A stretch of 64,000 nt of DNA from Pseudomonas congelans (GTDB lineage: Bacteria; Pseudomonadota; Gammaproteobacteria; Pseudomonadales; Pseudomonadaceae). The translations under genes were made by a program, and so were the position numbers. Below, one piece after another: positions 8,513 through 17,655 of the stretch (position 1 is its first letter; the number at the start of each line of letters is the position of its first letter). The stretch covers positions 65,671 through 129,670 of the forward strand of contig NZ_FNJH01000005.1 of the NCBI RefSeq assembly GCF_900103225.1. The letters run 5' to 3'. The notes below the pieces were generated by a model that did not search any database, was not told where the DNA came from, and saw nothing but the letters and a program-made list of their open reading frames with translations.

Positions 8513-9468
8513 TTGATCTCGCTCCCCTCGTCCGTCGTCTGGCGGGAACCCCTCTGGCCGATTGGGCCAATGGCCTGCAGGCCCAGCTCGACACCAAGAT
8601 GGCCAAGGGTCATGGTGACCTGCAGCGATGGCAAAGTGCGCTGGATGCCTTGCCCGACCTGCAGCCCGAGCGAATCGATCTGATCGACAGCTTCACCCTG
8701 GAGGCCGAGTGCAACGGCGAGACCCGCACCGTCCTGCGCAAGGCCTTACTGGGCCTGTCACCGTGGCGCAAGGGGCCGTTCAATGTGTTCGGCGTGCACA
8801 TCGACACCGAATGGCGCTCGGACTGGAAGTGGTCGCGGGTTTCGCCACACCTGGACCTGAAGGGCAAACGCGTTCTGGATGTCGGCTGCGGTAACGGTTA
8901 TTACCAATGGCGCATGCTTGGCGCCGGGGCCGACAGCGTGATCGGGGTCGACCCCAACTGGCTGTTCTTCTGTCAGTTTCAGGCCATGCAGCGCTATCTG
9001 CCTGATCTGCCCGCCTGGCACTTGCCGTTCGCGCTGGAAGACTTGCCCGCCAATCTTGAAGGCTTCGACACGGTGTTCTCGATGGGCGTGCTGTACCACC
9101 GCAAATCCCCCATCGACCACCTGCTGGCCCTGAAAGACTGCCTGGTAAAAGGCGGCGAGCTGGTGATGGAAACCCTGGTAGTGCCGGGCGATGTCCATCA
9201 GGTGCTGGTTCCGGAGGATCGTTATGCGCAGATGCGCAACGTCTGGTTCCTGCCTTCAGTGCCTGCTCTGGAGCTATGGATGCGCCGTGCCGGTTTCACC
9301 GATGTGCGTTGCGTCGACGTCAGCCACACGACGGTCGACGAGCAACGCAGCACCGAGTGGATGCGCTTCCAGTCCCTGAGCGACTATCTGGACCCCAGCG
9401 ATCACAGCAAGACTGTCGAAGGACTGCCAGCGCCCATGCGTGCGGTGATCGTGGGGCGCAAGCCCTGA
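8509..9468 (+). CDS. cmoB: tRNA U34 carboxymethyltransferase CmoB
   Basis: 319 residues, matching the usual CmoB length of about 320. The SAM-binding motif VLDVGCGNGYYQWRM lies near residue 122. The enzyme transfers the carboxymethyl group of carboxy-SAM to 5-hydroxyuridine-34, giving cmo5U in tRNAs that read four-fold degenerate codons. Coupled to cmoA through ATGA; it ends 8 nt from the end of the convergent pdxJ. Confidence 0.95.
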   Translation: MIDLAPLVRRLAGTPLADWANGLQAQLDTKMAKGHGDLQRWQSALDALPDLQPERIDLIDSFTLEAECNGETRTVLRKALLGLSPWRKGPFNVFGVHIDTEWRSDWKWSRVSPHLDLKGKRVLDVGCGNGYYQWRMLGAGADSVIGVDPNWLFFCQFQAMQRYLPDLPAWHLPFALEDLPANLEGFDTVFSMGVLYHRKSPIDHLLALKDCLVKGGELVMETLVVPGDVHQVLVPEDRYAQMRNVWFLPSVPALELWMRRAGFTDVRCVDVSHTTVDEQRSTEWMRFQSLSDYLDPSDHSKTVEGLPAPMRAVIVGRKP

Positions 9469-9476
9469 GGGATGAG

Positions 9477-10217
9477 TTATCTGGCTGCCGCCACGATCAA
9501 CGCCTTCATCTCGGCCACTGCCGCCTTGAAGCCGACGAACAGAGCATGAGCCACCAGCGCGTGGCCGATGTTCAGTTCGTTGATGCCCTTGATCGCTGCG
9601 ACCGCTTCAACGTTGTGATAATGCAGGCCGTGACCGGCATTGACGATCAGCCCTTGAGCGAGACCAAACGCTACGCCGTCGGCAACCCGCTGCAGCTCTT
9701 CAGCGACTTCAGTCGGGGTGTGAGCGTCGGCATAGCGCCCGGTATGAAGTTCGATGGCCGGCGCACCGACGCGCTTTGAAGCGGCGATCTGACGCTCGTC
9801 GGCATCGATGAACAGCGAGACCTCGCAGCCAATCTTCGCCAGTCGCTCGACCGCCGCCTTGATCCGCGCTTCCTGCCCGGCCACATCCAGACCGCCTTCG
9901 GTGGTCAGTTCCTGCCGTGTTTCAGGCACCAGACAGATATGCGCAGGACGAATGCGTTCGGCAAAGGCGAGCATTTCTTCGGTCACGCCCATCTCGAAAT
10001 TCATGCGCGTCTGCAAGACGTCCTTGAGCAGCAGGACGTCGCGCTCCTGAATGTGGCGGCGGTCTTCACGCAGGTGAACGGTGATGCCGTCGGCGCCTGC
10101 CTCTTCGGCATCCAGGGCAGCCTTGACCGGGTCCGGGTAGCGCGTGCCACGGGCCTGGCGCAAGGTGGCTACGTGGTCGATGTTCACGCCGAGAAGGATA
10201 CGAGTGCTTTGGGTCAC
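9477..10217 (-). CDS. pdxJ: Pyridoxine 5'-phosphate synthase PdxJ
   Basis: 246 residues from a GTG at 10217, chosen over the upstream TTG at 10280 because it gives the family N-terminus (TQSTRILLGVNIDHVATLRQ) and has a GGAG ribosome site about 6 nt upstream. It condenses 1-deoxyxylulose-5-phosphate with 3-amino-2-oxopropyl phosphate, the last ring-forming step of vitamin B6 synthesis. Conserved TIM-barrel motifs include HLREDRRHI and ELHTGRYA. It follows recO by about 60 nt, the usual rnc-era-recO-pdxJ arrangement. Confidence 0.95.
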   Translation of the reverse strand: MTQSTRILLGVNIDHVATLRQARGTRYPDPVKAALDAEEAGADGITVHLREDRRHIQERDVLLLKDVLQTRMNFEMGVTEEMLAFAERIRPAHICLVPETRQELTTEGGLDVAGQEARIKAAVERLAKIGCEVSLFIDADERQIAASKRVGAPAIELHTGRYADAHTPTEVAEELQRVADGVAFGLAQGLIVNAGHGLHYHNVEAVAAIKGINELNIGHALVAHALFVGFKAAVAEMKALIVAAAR

Positions 10218-10276
10218 GAGGGTCTCCAGAAAAATGGGCGAGCTGATCGAAGCAGGCTGTAGAGCATAAAGCCTGA

Positions 10277-10960
10277 TCAAGGCTTGCGAAACAGTTCACG
10301 ACTGACTAACGGGCGACCGCCCAGGTGAACCGCCAGCGCCTGACGCATCAGACGCTTGGCAGCGGACAGCGCGCCGGGCACGCTCCAGTCTGCTTCGGAC
10401 ATGGCCAGCAATTCCGCGCCCTGAAACAGACCGGGCTGAAGCAGGTACACACGCTCGAGCCCGGCATCGACCTGCAGGCGATACATGCCATCAATGGCCA
10501 GCGGTTCGCCGTTGATGTCGGCGTCCATCGCGAAGCCATAGCCCAGGTCATCCAGCAGCCGCCATTCGAACGAACGCAGCAACGGCTCCAGCGGACGCCC
10601 CAGAGAAAGGGCCAGCAACGTGGCAGCGTAATGTTCGAACACGGCAGGATGAGGGTCTTCGGCAGGCAACAGGCGAATCAGCAGTTCGTTGAGGTACATG
10701 CCGCTGAACAGCGCCTCGCCGGTCATCCAGGTAGCGACGCCTGCGCTTTCCATGCGACCGACGTTCTTCAGCTCGCCCCGCCCTCGAAACTCGACCTCGA
10801 GGGGCACGAACGGGCGTGCCAGCGAACCCGCCTTGCCCTTGGCACTGCGCAGCACGGCACGCAGACGGCCCTGAGGCGTGAGGAAGTCGACCAGCGCGCT
10901 GTTTTCGCGATACGCACGACTGTGGAGCACATAAGCAGGTTGGCCGGTAGGCGTGCTCAT
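10277..10960 (-). CDS. recO: DNA repair protein RecO
   Basis: 227 residues from the ATG at 10960 (MSTPTGQPAYVLHSRAY); a further in-frame start at 10996 would add 12 residues not typical of the family. It has the N-terminal OB fold (AYRENSALVDFLTPQGRLRAVL) and the helical C-terminal domain. RecO works with RecF and RecR to load RecA on SSB-coated single-stranded DNA in gap repair. It sits in the rnc-era-recO-pdxJ operon, about 60 nt downstream of era. Confidence 0.92.
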   Translation of the reverse strand: MSTPTGQPAYVLHSRAYRENSALVDFLTPQGRLRAVLRSAKGKAGSLARPFVPLEVEFRGRGELKNVGRMESAGVATWMTGEALFSGMYLNELLIRLLPAEDPHPAVFEHYAATLLALSLGRPLEPLLRSFEWRLLDDLGYGFAMDADINGEPLAIDGMYRLQVDAGLERVYLLQPGLFQGAELLAMSEADWSVPGALSAAKRLMRQALAVHLGGRPLVSRELFRKP

Positions 10961-11020
10961 CAGGCTGGCTCGAAAGGGAAGTGTTCGCCCGACCATGGGA
11001 AGGTCAGGCGAAAGGACAGC

Positions 11021-11923
11021 TTAGAGGTCGCCGTAGCCAAGGGAACGCAGTGCGCGCTCGTCATCGGACCAGCCACCTTTGACCTTGACCCACAGGTTGA
11101 GCATCACCTTGGAATCGAAGAGCAATTCCATATCACGACGCGCATCACTGCCGATGCGCTTGATGCGATCGCCCTTGTCGCCAATGATGATCTTCTTCTG
11201 CCCGTCGCGCTCGACGAGAATCAGCGCGTGGATATGCAGGGTGCGGCCCTGCTGTTTGAATTCTTCGATCTCGACGGTGATCTGGTACGGAAGCTCGGCA
11301 CCCAACTGGCGCATGATCTTCTCGCGAACCAGTTCGGCAGCCAGAAAGCGGCTGCTGCGATCGGTGATCTGGTCTTCCGGGAAGAAATGGTCATTCTCGG
11401 GCAGGTGCGAGGCAATCAGGCTTTCCAGCGCTTCGAGGTTGTGACCATGCTGCGCGGAGATCGGCACGATGGACGCATTCGGCAGCTGGCCCTGCAGCCA
11501 CTCCAGATGCGGCATCAGGTCGCTCTTGTCCTCGATGCGATCGGTCTTGTTGATCGCCAGGATGACCGGCCCCTGGACATACTGAACGCGCTCCAGAACC
11601 ATCTGGTCTTCGTCTGTCCAGCGGGTGCGATCGACGACGAAGATGACCACGTCGACGTCCTTCAGCGCCGCCGAAGCAGTCTTGTTCATGTAACGGTTGA
11701 GCGCTTTCTCGCCATTCTTGTGCATGCCGGGAGTATCGACATAGATGGCCTGCACCGTGCCCTCGGTCTTGATGCCCAGCATGTTGTGGCGCGTGGTCTG
11801 CGGCTTGCGCGAGGTGATCGCGAGCTTCTGGCCGAGAATGTGGTTAAGCAGCGTGGACTTGCCTACGTTGGGACGGCCGACAATGGCAACATAGCCACAG
11901 CGTGTTGCGGTTGTATCATTCAT
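11021..11923 (-). CDS. era: GTPase Era
   Basis: 300 residues. The GTPase domain carries G1 GRPNVGKST (about 16-24), the DTPG switch II motif and NKTD. The C-terminal half is a KH RNA-binding domain that includes IIGDKGDRIKRIG. Era binds the 3' end of 16S rRNA and assists 30S subunit maturation. The start overlaps the rnc stop by 8 nt, so the RNase III and Era genes are coupled, as is normal. Confidence 0.96.
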   Translation of the reverse strand: MNDTTATRCGYVAIVGRPNVGKSTLLNHILGQKLAITSRKPQTTRHNMLGIKTEGTVQAIYVDTPGMHKNGEKALNRYMNKTASAALKDVDVVIFVVDRTRWTDEDQMVLERVQYVQGPVILAINKTDRIEDKSDLMPHLEWLQGQLPNASIVPISAQHGHNLEALESLIASHLPENDHFFPEDQITDRSSRFLAAELVREKIMRQLGAELPYQITVEIEEFKQQGRTLHIHALILVERDGQKKIIIGDKGDRIKRIGSDARRDMELLFDSKVMLNLWVKVKGGWSDDERALRSLGYGDL

Positions 11924-12605
11924 GACCGTTCTCCACGCCCAGGGCGATGAGTGCTGCTGCGGCGGCTACCTGTTCGGCAATCCGGCGGCTGACACCCTGT
12001 CCTCGGCTTTTTTCATTCAATAGGTTGATCTCGCATTCGACGAAAAACGTCCGGCAATGCGGTTCGCCCTGGATATCCACCACCTCGTAACGCGGCAGTT
12101 CGCAGGCCCGCGACTGGAGGAATTCCTGCAGTCGGGTCTTGGGGTCCTTGTTGGTGTCCACCAGCGTCAGGCTGTCAAACTCGGTTGTCAGCCAGGCCAG
12201 GACGCGCTCGCGCGCCGCCTCCATGCCTGCATCCAGATAGATCGCCCCGATCAGTGCCTCAAGCGCGTCGGCGAGAATCGACTCACGCCGGAAACCACCG
12301 CTTTTCAACTCGCCCGAGCCAAGGCGCAGGTACTCGCCCAGATCGAAACCACGGGCCAGCAACGCCAGGGTTTCGCCCTTCACCAGCCGCGCCCGCAAGC
12401 GGGACAACTGGCCTTCGCGAGCCTGGGGGAAACGCTCGAACAGCGCCTCGCCGGCCACGAAGTTGAGAATGGCATCACCGAGAAACTCCAGACGCTCATT
12501 GTTGCGACCGGCAAAACTGCGATGGGTCAGGGCCAGGACCATCAGCTCCTGATCCTTGAAGGTGTAGCCGAGCTGACGCTCAAGGCGGCTCAAGGATACG
12601 CTCAC
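11916..12605 (-). CDS. rnc: Ribonuclease III
   Basis: 229 residues. The RNase III signature NERLEFLGDAILN (about residues 35-47) holds the acidic metal-binding residues, and a double-stranded RNA-binding domain with AAAALIALG occupies the C-terminus. It processes rRNA precursors and structured mRNAs. Overlaps era downstream (8 nt) and the DUF4845 gene upstream (4 nt). Confidence 0.96.
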   Translation of the reverse strand: MSVSLSRLERQLGYTFKDQELMVLALTHRSFAGRNNERLEFLGDAILNFVAGEALFERFPQAREGQLSRLRARLVKGETLALLARGFDLGEYLRLGSGELKSGGFRRESILADALEALIGAIYLDAGMEAARERVLAWLTTEFDSLTLVDTNKDPKTRLQEFLQSRACELPRYEVVDIQGEPHCRTFFVECEINLLNEKSRGQGVSRRIAEQVAAAAALIALGVENGHE

Positions 12606-12979
12606 GGTTTACCCACGCTGAATTGCTTGTCGAACTTCAACACCAGATCGATGTTCTGGAACCACGGTTCACGCTGCTCATAGTTCAAATGAGCCTGGAA
12701 CGCATTGTTCTCCACCGTCACTTTCAACGCCTTGTTCAAATCTATATCCCGAATGCTGTTGACCTGCATGTTCTTACCGACATAACCGTAAAAATCGTCG
12801 ACCGTGGTGATGTCCAGGGTCTTGTTGGTGTCGACCGCTTCGATGATTTTCTTCATCGTCATGTAGTCGAGGTAATGCGGGACCAGCTTGAAGGCCGTGC
12901 TCGTCGCAAACGCGACCAGCGCCAGCACCAACAGCCAGCCCACGAGAGAAAAGCCTTTTTGAGAAGTAGAGAACGTCAT
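12602..12979 (-). CDS. DUF4845 single-pass membrane protein
   Basis: 125 residues from the ATG at 12979; a TTG at 12997 would add six residues and is possible. One N-terminal membrane helix preceded by a pilin-like segment (GFSLVGWLLVLALVAF), then a small soluble domain. The family is regularly found between lepB and rnc in gammaproteobacteria, but its function is not established. Stop overlaps the rnc start by 4 nt. Confidence 0.85.
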   Translation of the reverse strand: MTFSTSQKGFSLVGWLLVLALVAFATSTAFKLVPHYLDYMTMKKIIEAVDTNKTLDITTVDDFYGYVGKNMQVNSIRDIDLNKALKVTVENNAFQAHLNYEQREPWFQNIDLVLKFDKQFSVGKP

Positions 12980-13093
12980 GTTCGACTTCGACCTCAAGAG
13001 TACAACGCCTCCTGACCGGGTCGACTCATGCTTCAGAGGCGTTTCCAGTCAGCCCGAATGACATGCGGCGCTGCTCAGGCAGCGCCGCATCGA

Positions 13094-13948
13094 TTACTTG
13101 ATCAGCCCTACGCGCACAAAATTGGGGAAGTGGCTCAGTTTCGGCTCGGGCCAGCTCATCCACACCGCGAACGCCTTGCCTACGATGTTCTTGTCCGGGA
13201 CCATGCCCAGTTCGTCCTTGGGAATGTTGGGATCATCCCAGTAACGGCTGTCGTTGGAGTTGTCACGGTTGTCGCCCATCATGAAGTAGTGCGCGGCAGG
13301 CACTGTCCATTCACTGTCAGGCGGCGCGCGGTAACGGCTCATTTCCTGACGGATCTGATGTTCGACTTCGCCCAGCTGCTCTTCATAGAGCTCCGCGCTG
13401 CCCAGTGTACCGGGCTCGGTGCCGATCAGCTTCTTGGCCACCAGCTCACCATTGACGAACAAACGCTTGTCGCTGGTGTAGCGGATACGATCACCCGGCA
13501 GACCGACGACACGCTTGATGTAATTGACGCTCGGGTCGCTCGGATAGCGGAACACCATCACGTCGCCACGCTGCGGATCACCGATCTGAATCACTTTCTG
13601 GTCCAGTACCGGCAGGCGAATGCCATACGCGAACTTGTTGACCAGAATGAAATCCCCCACATCCAGCGTCGGCTTCATGGAGCCCGAAGGAATCTGGAAC
13701 GGCTCGACCAGAAACGAACGAAGCACCAGCACGATGAACAACACCGGGAAGAACGATTTACCGTACTCGACCAGCAAAGGCTCCTTGTTCAAGCGCTCCA
13801 CGACAGCAATGTCAGGTTCGCCCACGCTGCCCTGATAGTTGGAAATGGCAGCCCGGCGACGAGGCGCCAGGATGACCAGATCAATCAGTGCAAGCACGCC
13901 ACAGACGAAGACAGCGATGACCAACAACAGCGGGAAATTTAGTGACAT
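13094..13948 (-). CDS. lepB: Signal peptidase I
   Basis: 284 residues with two N-terminal transmembrane segments (about 5-25 and 65-80). The catalytic Ser lies in IPSGSMKPTL near residue 91 and the general-base Lys in YIKRVVGLPGD. Box E-like MGDNRDNSNDSR is present. It cleaves signal peptides on the outer face of the inner membrane. Located 9 nt downstream of lepA. Confidence 0.96.
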   Translation of the reverse strand: MSLNFPLLLVIAVFVCGVLALIDLVILAPRRRAAISNYQGSVGEPDIAVVERLNKEPLLVEYGKSFFPVLFIVLVLRSFLVEPFQIPSGSMKPTLDVGDFILVNKFAYGIRLPVLDQKVIQIGDPQRGDVMVFRYPSDPSVNYIKRVVGLPGDRIRYTSDKRLFVNGELVAKKLIGTEPGTLGSAELYEEQLGEVEHQIRQEMSRYRAPPDSEWTVPAAHYFMMGDNRDNSNDSRYWDDPNIPKDELGMVPDKNIVGKAFAVWMSWPEPKLSHFPNFVRVGLIK

Positions 13949-13957
13949 AGGACCTGA

Positions 13958-15754
13958 CTATTCCAACCTGAGCACTGCAAGGAAGGCTTCCTGTGGAATT
14001 TCCACGTTGCCGACCTGCTTCATGCGTTTCTTACCGGCCTTTTGCTTCTCCAGCAATTTACGCTTGCGGCTGACGTCACCGCCGTAGCATTTGGCCAATA
14101 CGTTCTTTCTAAGCGCCTTGACGGTTGTCCGGGCCACAATCTGACCGCCGATAGCCGCCTGAATTGCCACGTCGAACATCTGTCGAGGGATCAGCTCTTT
14201 CATCTTCTCGGTCAACGCACGCCCTTTGTAGTGTGCGTTGTCGCGGTGAACGATCAGGGCCAGGGCGTCGACCTTCTCGGCGTTGATCAGAACGTCGAGC
14301 TTGACCAGGTTGGCCGACTGGTAGCGATCAAAATGATAATCCAGCGAAGCATAACCGCGGCTGACAGACTTGAGACGATCGAAGAAGTCCAGAACCACTT
14401 CGTTCATCGGCAAATCGTAGCTCACCTGAACCTGCGTGCCGAGGAACAGCATGTCGTGCTGTACGCCACGTTTTTCGATGCACAACGTAATGACGTTGCC
14501 CAGGTGCTCCTGCGGCACAAGAATATTTGCGCGAACGATGGGCTCGCGCATGTCTTCGATGGCCGACAGGTCAGGCAGCTTGGAAGGGTTATCGACGTAA
14601 ATCGTTTCGCCGGTCTTGAGCAACAGCTCGAAGATTACGGTTGGTGCGGTGGTGATCAGGTCGAGATTGTACTCACGCTCAAGGCGCTCCTGGATGATCT
14701 CCATGTGCAGCATGCCGAGGAAGCCACAGCGGAAGCCGAAGCCCAGCGCGTCGGAGCTCTCGGGCAGGTATTGCAGTGAAGAGTCGTTCAGGGTCAGCTT
14801 TTGCAGCGCTTCACGGAAGTCTTCGAAGTCGTCCGAACTGACCGGGAACAGACCTGCATAGACTTGCGGCTGAATACGCTTGAAGCCGGGCAGCACGTCC
14901 ACGTCTGGCGTGGTGCTCAGGGTCAGGGTGTCACCGACCGGCGCACCGTGAATGTCCTTGATGCCGGCAATGATGAAGCCTACTTCGCCCGCTTTCAGAT
15001 CGACGGTCGCGGAGTGCTTGGGGTTGAACACGCCCACGCTGTCGACCAGATGCAGCTTGCCGGTCGACTTGACGAGAATCTTGTCGCCCTTTTTGACGCG
15101 ACCGTGGCGAACACGTACCAGAGACACGACGCCCAGGTAGTTGTCGAACCAGGAGTCGATGATCAACGCCTGCAGCGGGTCTTCGATATTGCCGGTCGGT
15201 GCCGGAATGGTCGCGACCAGACGCTCGAGGACCTCGTCCACGCCCATGCCGCTCTTGGCGCTGCACGCCACGGCATCGGTGGCGTCGATGCCGATGATCT
15301 TCTCGATCTCTTCCTTGACGCGGTCCGGATCGGCCTGCGGCAAGTCCATCTTGTTCAGTACCGGCATGACCTCAAGGCCCTGCTCGATGGCGGTGTAGCA
15401 GTTGGCGACCGATTGCGCCTCGACGCCCTGCCCTGCATCGACCACCAGCAACGCACCTTCGCACGCGGCCAGAGAGCGGCTGACTTCGTAGGTGAAGTCG
15501 ACGTGCCCGGGGGTGTCAATGAAGTTCAGCTGGTAGGTGATACCGTCTTTGGCCTTGTAATACAGGGTGACGCTATGGGCCTTGATGGTGATCCCGCGCT
15601 CGCGCTCAAGATCCATGGAGTCGAGCACCTGCGCTTCCATTTCGCGCTCGGTCAGGCCGCCGCACATTTGAATGAAGCGGTCGGCCAGCGTCGACTTGCC
15701 ATGGTCAATGTGGGCGATGATGGAGAAATTGCGGATATGACTCAAATCACTCAC
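13958..15754 (-). CDS. lepA: Elongation factor 4 (LepA)
   Basis: 598 residues, the usual length. Translation GTPase with G1 AHIDHGKST (about 14-22), DTPGH (G3) and NKMDLPQ (G4), followed by EF-G-like domains II, III and V and the LepA-specific C-terminal domain (YGGDVSRKRKLLEKQKAGKKRMK). It acts on stalled or back-translocated ribosomes and in 30S biogenesis. First gene of the lepA-lepB group; intergenic DNA to mucD (15755-15925) contains the mucD terminator. Confidence 0.96.
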   Translation of the reverse strand: MSDLSHIRNFSIIAHIDHGKSTLADRFIQMCGGLTEREMEAQVLDSMDLERERGITIKAHSVTLYYKAKDGITYQLNFIDTPGHVDFTYEVSRSLAACEGALLVVDAGQGVEAQSVANCYTAIEQGLEVMPVLNKMDLPQADPDRVKEEIEKIIGIDATDAVACSAKSGMGVDEVLERLVATIPAPTGNIEDPLQALIIDSWFDNYLGVVSLVRVRHGRVKKGDKILVKSTGKLHLVDSVGVFNPKHSATVDLKAGEVGFIIAGIKDIHGAPVGDTLTLSTTPDVDVLPGFKRIQPQVYAGLFPVSSDDFEDFREALQKLTLNDSSLQYLPESSDALGFGFRCGFLGMLHMEIIQERLEREYNLDLITTAPTVIFELLLKTGETIYVDNPSKLPDLSAIEDMREPIVRANILVPQEHLGNVITLCIEKRGVQHDMLFLGTQVQVSYDLPMNEVVLDFFDRLKSVSRGYASLDYHFDRYQSANLVKLDVLINAEKVDALALIVHRDNAHYKGRALTEKMKELIPRQMFDVAIQAAIGGQIVARTTVKALRKNVLAKCYGGDVSRKRKLLEKQKAGKKRMKQVGNVEIPQEAFLAVLRLE

Positions 15755-15881
15755 GGATCAACACTCAAAAAGGTTGCAGGCAGATTGCCCGCCGAAAAAT
15801 AGCCGGGAATTGTACCTGAACTAAGCAAGAGGCGTCACGCTTACAGGCACCCGGATCGGCGCACGGTAAACAAACGGGCAC

Positions 15882-15908
15882 AAAAAAGGGTGGCCATGGC
15901 CACCCTTT
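15882..15908 (-). terminator. Rho-independent terminator of the algU-muc operon
   Basis: A perfect 24-nt palindrome (15885-15908, core AAAGGGTGGCC/GGCCACCCTTT) is followed on the minus strand by six T residues (complement of A82-A87). It lies 18 nt beyond the mucD stop codon, so it is expected to end the operon transcript. Confidence 0.88.
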
Positions 15909-15925
15909 CCGCTTAAACCGACCGG

Positions 15926-17371
15926 TTACTCGGACAGCTTGAAGGTGATGAAGGTCGCACGCCCCTGACGCAGAACGCGCATCGAGACAGAGCGATCCTT
16001 GGGCAGGCTTTTCGCCACCTCGGTGAACTGCTTGCTGGACGTGATCGCCTGGTTGTTCAGATGGGTGATGACATCACCCGCCTGCAGACCGATCAGCGAA
16101 GCCGGACCGCCTGTGACTTCCTTGATGGCGACGCCACCTTTGAGGTCCAGGGACTTCTTCTGCTCGGCGGTCAACTCGATCACCGATACGCCCAGGCGAT
16201 TGCTGCTGCGCTCGGCACCCGTACCGCCAACATCGCCCATTTCCTGACCTTCATCAGGCAGTGCGCCGACGGTGACCGTGAGCTTCTGACGCTTGCCGTC
16301 ACGAATCACTTCAAGTTCGGCCTTGCTGCCGTCCTTGAGGTTGCCGATCAGGTGCGGCAGGTCAGCCGACATGACGATTGGCTGGCCGTTGGCGCTCAGA
16401 ATCACGTCACCCACCTGCACGCCGCCCTTGGCAGCCGGGCCGTCTTCAAGCACTTGTGCAACCAGCGCGCCGGCAGGCTTGTCCAGGCCAAACGACTCGG
16501 CCAGGTCCTTGTTCACTTCCTGGATGACCACACCCAGCCAGCCGCGGCTGACTTTGCCGTTAGCCTTGAGCTGGTTGGCTACATCCATGGCGACGTCGAT
16601 CGGAATCGCGAACGACAGGCCCATGAAGCCACCGGAGCGAGTGAAGATCTGCGAGTTGATCCCGACGACCTCGCCAGCCATGTTGAACAGCGGTCCACCC
16701 GAGTTACCCGGGTTGATGGCAACGTCGGTCTGGATGAACGGCACATAGGTGTCGTTAGGCAGGCTGCGCCCTTTGGCACTGACGATACCCTTGGTCACGG
16801 AGTGATCGAAGCCGAACGGCGAGCCGATCGCCAGAACCCATTCGCCAACCTTGAGCGTATTGGAATTGCCCAGTTTGGCGGTCGGCAGATCCTTGCCGTC
16901 GATTTTCAGGACAGCAACGTCGGTACGCGGATCGGTACCGACCAGCTTGGCCTTCAACTCGCTGCGGTCGGACAGGCGTACGAGAATCTCGTCAGCACCA
17001 TCGATCACATGATTGTTGGTCAGAACGTAGCCGTCAGGGGAGATGATGAAGCCCGAGCCGAGGGACTGAGCCTCACGCTGGCGATCACCCTTGCCTGCAC
17101 CAGAGCCTGGCGGACGCGAACCCGGCGGCATGCTGCGCTCGAGAAACTCGCGAAGCATCGGCGGCAGGCCTTCCAGATCAGGCATCTGCTGATTGGCGAC
17201 GGCACGGTCCGGCAACTTCTGGCGCGTACTGATATTCACCACCGCGGGCGATGCCTGCTCGACCAGCCCGGTGAAGTCCGGCAGGTTTTCGGCATGAGCC
17301 GTAACAACCTGACCGAGCATCAGCACAGCGGCAATCAATGAAAAGTAGGATTTCATGCGTGGTATCGACAT
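15926..17371 (-). CDS. mucD: DegP-family periplasmic serine protease MucD
   Basis: 481 residues; start at 17371 (MSIPRMKSYF) has a GGGAG ribosome site about 4 nt upstream and matches Pseudomonas MucD N-termini. Signal peptide ends near AHA. Trypsin-like domain with the triad His (LTNNHVIDG), Asp (RTDVAVLKI) and Ser (NPGNSGGPL), then two PDZ domains. MucD degrades misfolded periplasmic proteins and restrains AlgU activation. Here it follows mucB directly after about 280 nt, with no mucC between them. A strong terminator follows. Confidence 0.95.
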   Translation of the reverse strand: MSIPRMKSYFSLIAAVLMLGQVVTAHAENLPDFTGLVEQASPAVVNISTRQKLPDRAVANQQMPDLEGLPPMLREFLERSMPPGSRPPGSGAGKGDRQREAQSLGSGFIISPDGYVLTNNHVIDGADEILVRLSDRSELKAKLVGTDPRTDVAVLKIDGKDLPTAKLGNSNTLKVGEWVLAIGSPFGFDHSVTKGIVSAKGRSLPNDTYVPFIQTDVAINPGNSGGPLFNMAGEVVGINSQIFTRSGGFMGLSFAIPIDVAMDVANQLKANGKVSRGWLGVVIQEVNKDLAESFGLDKPAGALVAQVLEDGPAAKGGVQVGDVILSANGQPIVMSADLPHLIGNLKDGSKAELEVIRDGKRQKLTVTVGALPDEGQEMGDVGGTGAERSSNRLGVSVIELTAEQKKSLDLKGGVAIKEVTGGPASLIGLQAGDVITHLNNQAITSSKQFTEVAKSLPKDRSVSMRVLRQGRATFITFKLSE

Positions 17372-17611
17372 ATGGCTCCCGTTCGTAACGAGGAAAAAAT
17401 TAAGCAGTCCGAAGCAACCGATTCAAAGACCTCAAGCAGCGATGCTCATCTCTGGATCAGCGACATGGCCTCTGGAAACGACAAAAGGCCAGAGCTGCGA
17501 GGCTGTGACCTATAGAAAAAAAACAGAGCTTTTGCAATCTGCAAACCTCACCAAACATTTCAGCGCCTTTGCTCAAGCCAGGTCGAGTGCGGCCTGGCGG
17601 CTTCTGTAACC

Positions 17612-17635
17612 CAGGATGAAAATTTTTACATCCTG
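17612..17635 (-). terminator. Hairpin between mucB and mucD
   Basis: CAGGATG (17612-17618) and CATCCTG (17629-17635) form a 7-bp stem around an AT-rich loop containing AAAATTTT. It lies about 20 nt past the mucB stop. It may attenuate transcription into mucD or stabilise the 3' end of the upstream mRNA; the lack of a clean T-tract after the stem on the minus strand makes full termination uncertain. Confidence 0.4.
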
Positions 17636-17655
17636 AGAGCCGTGACTCCAAATGT

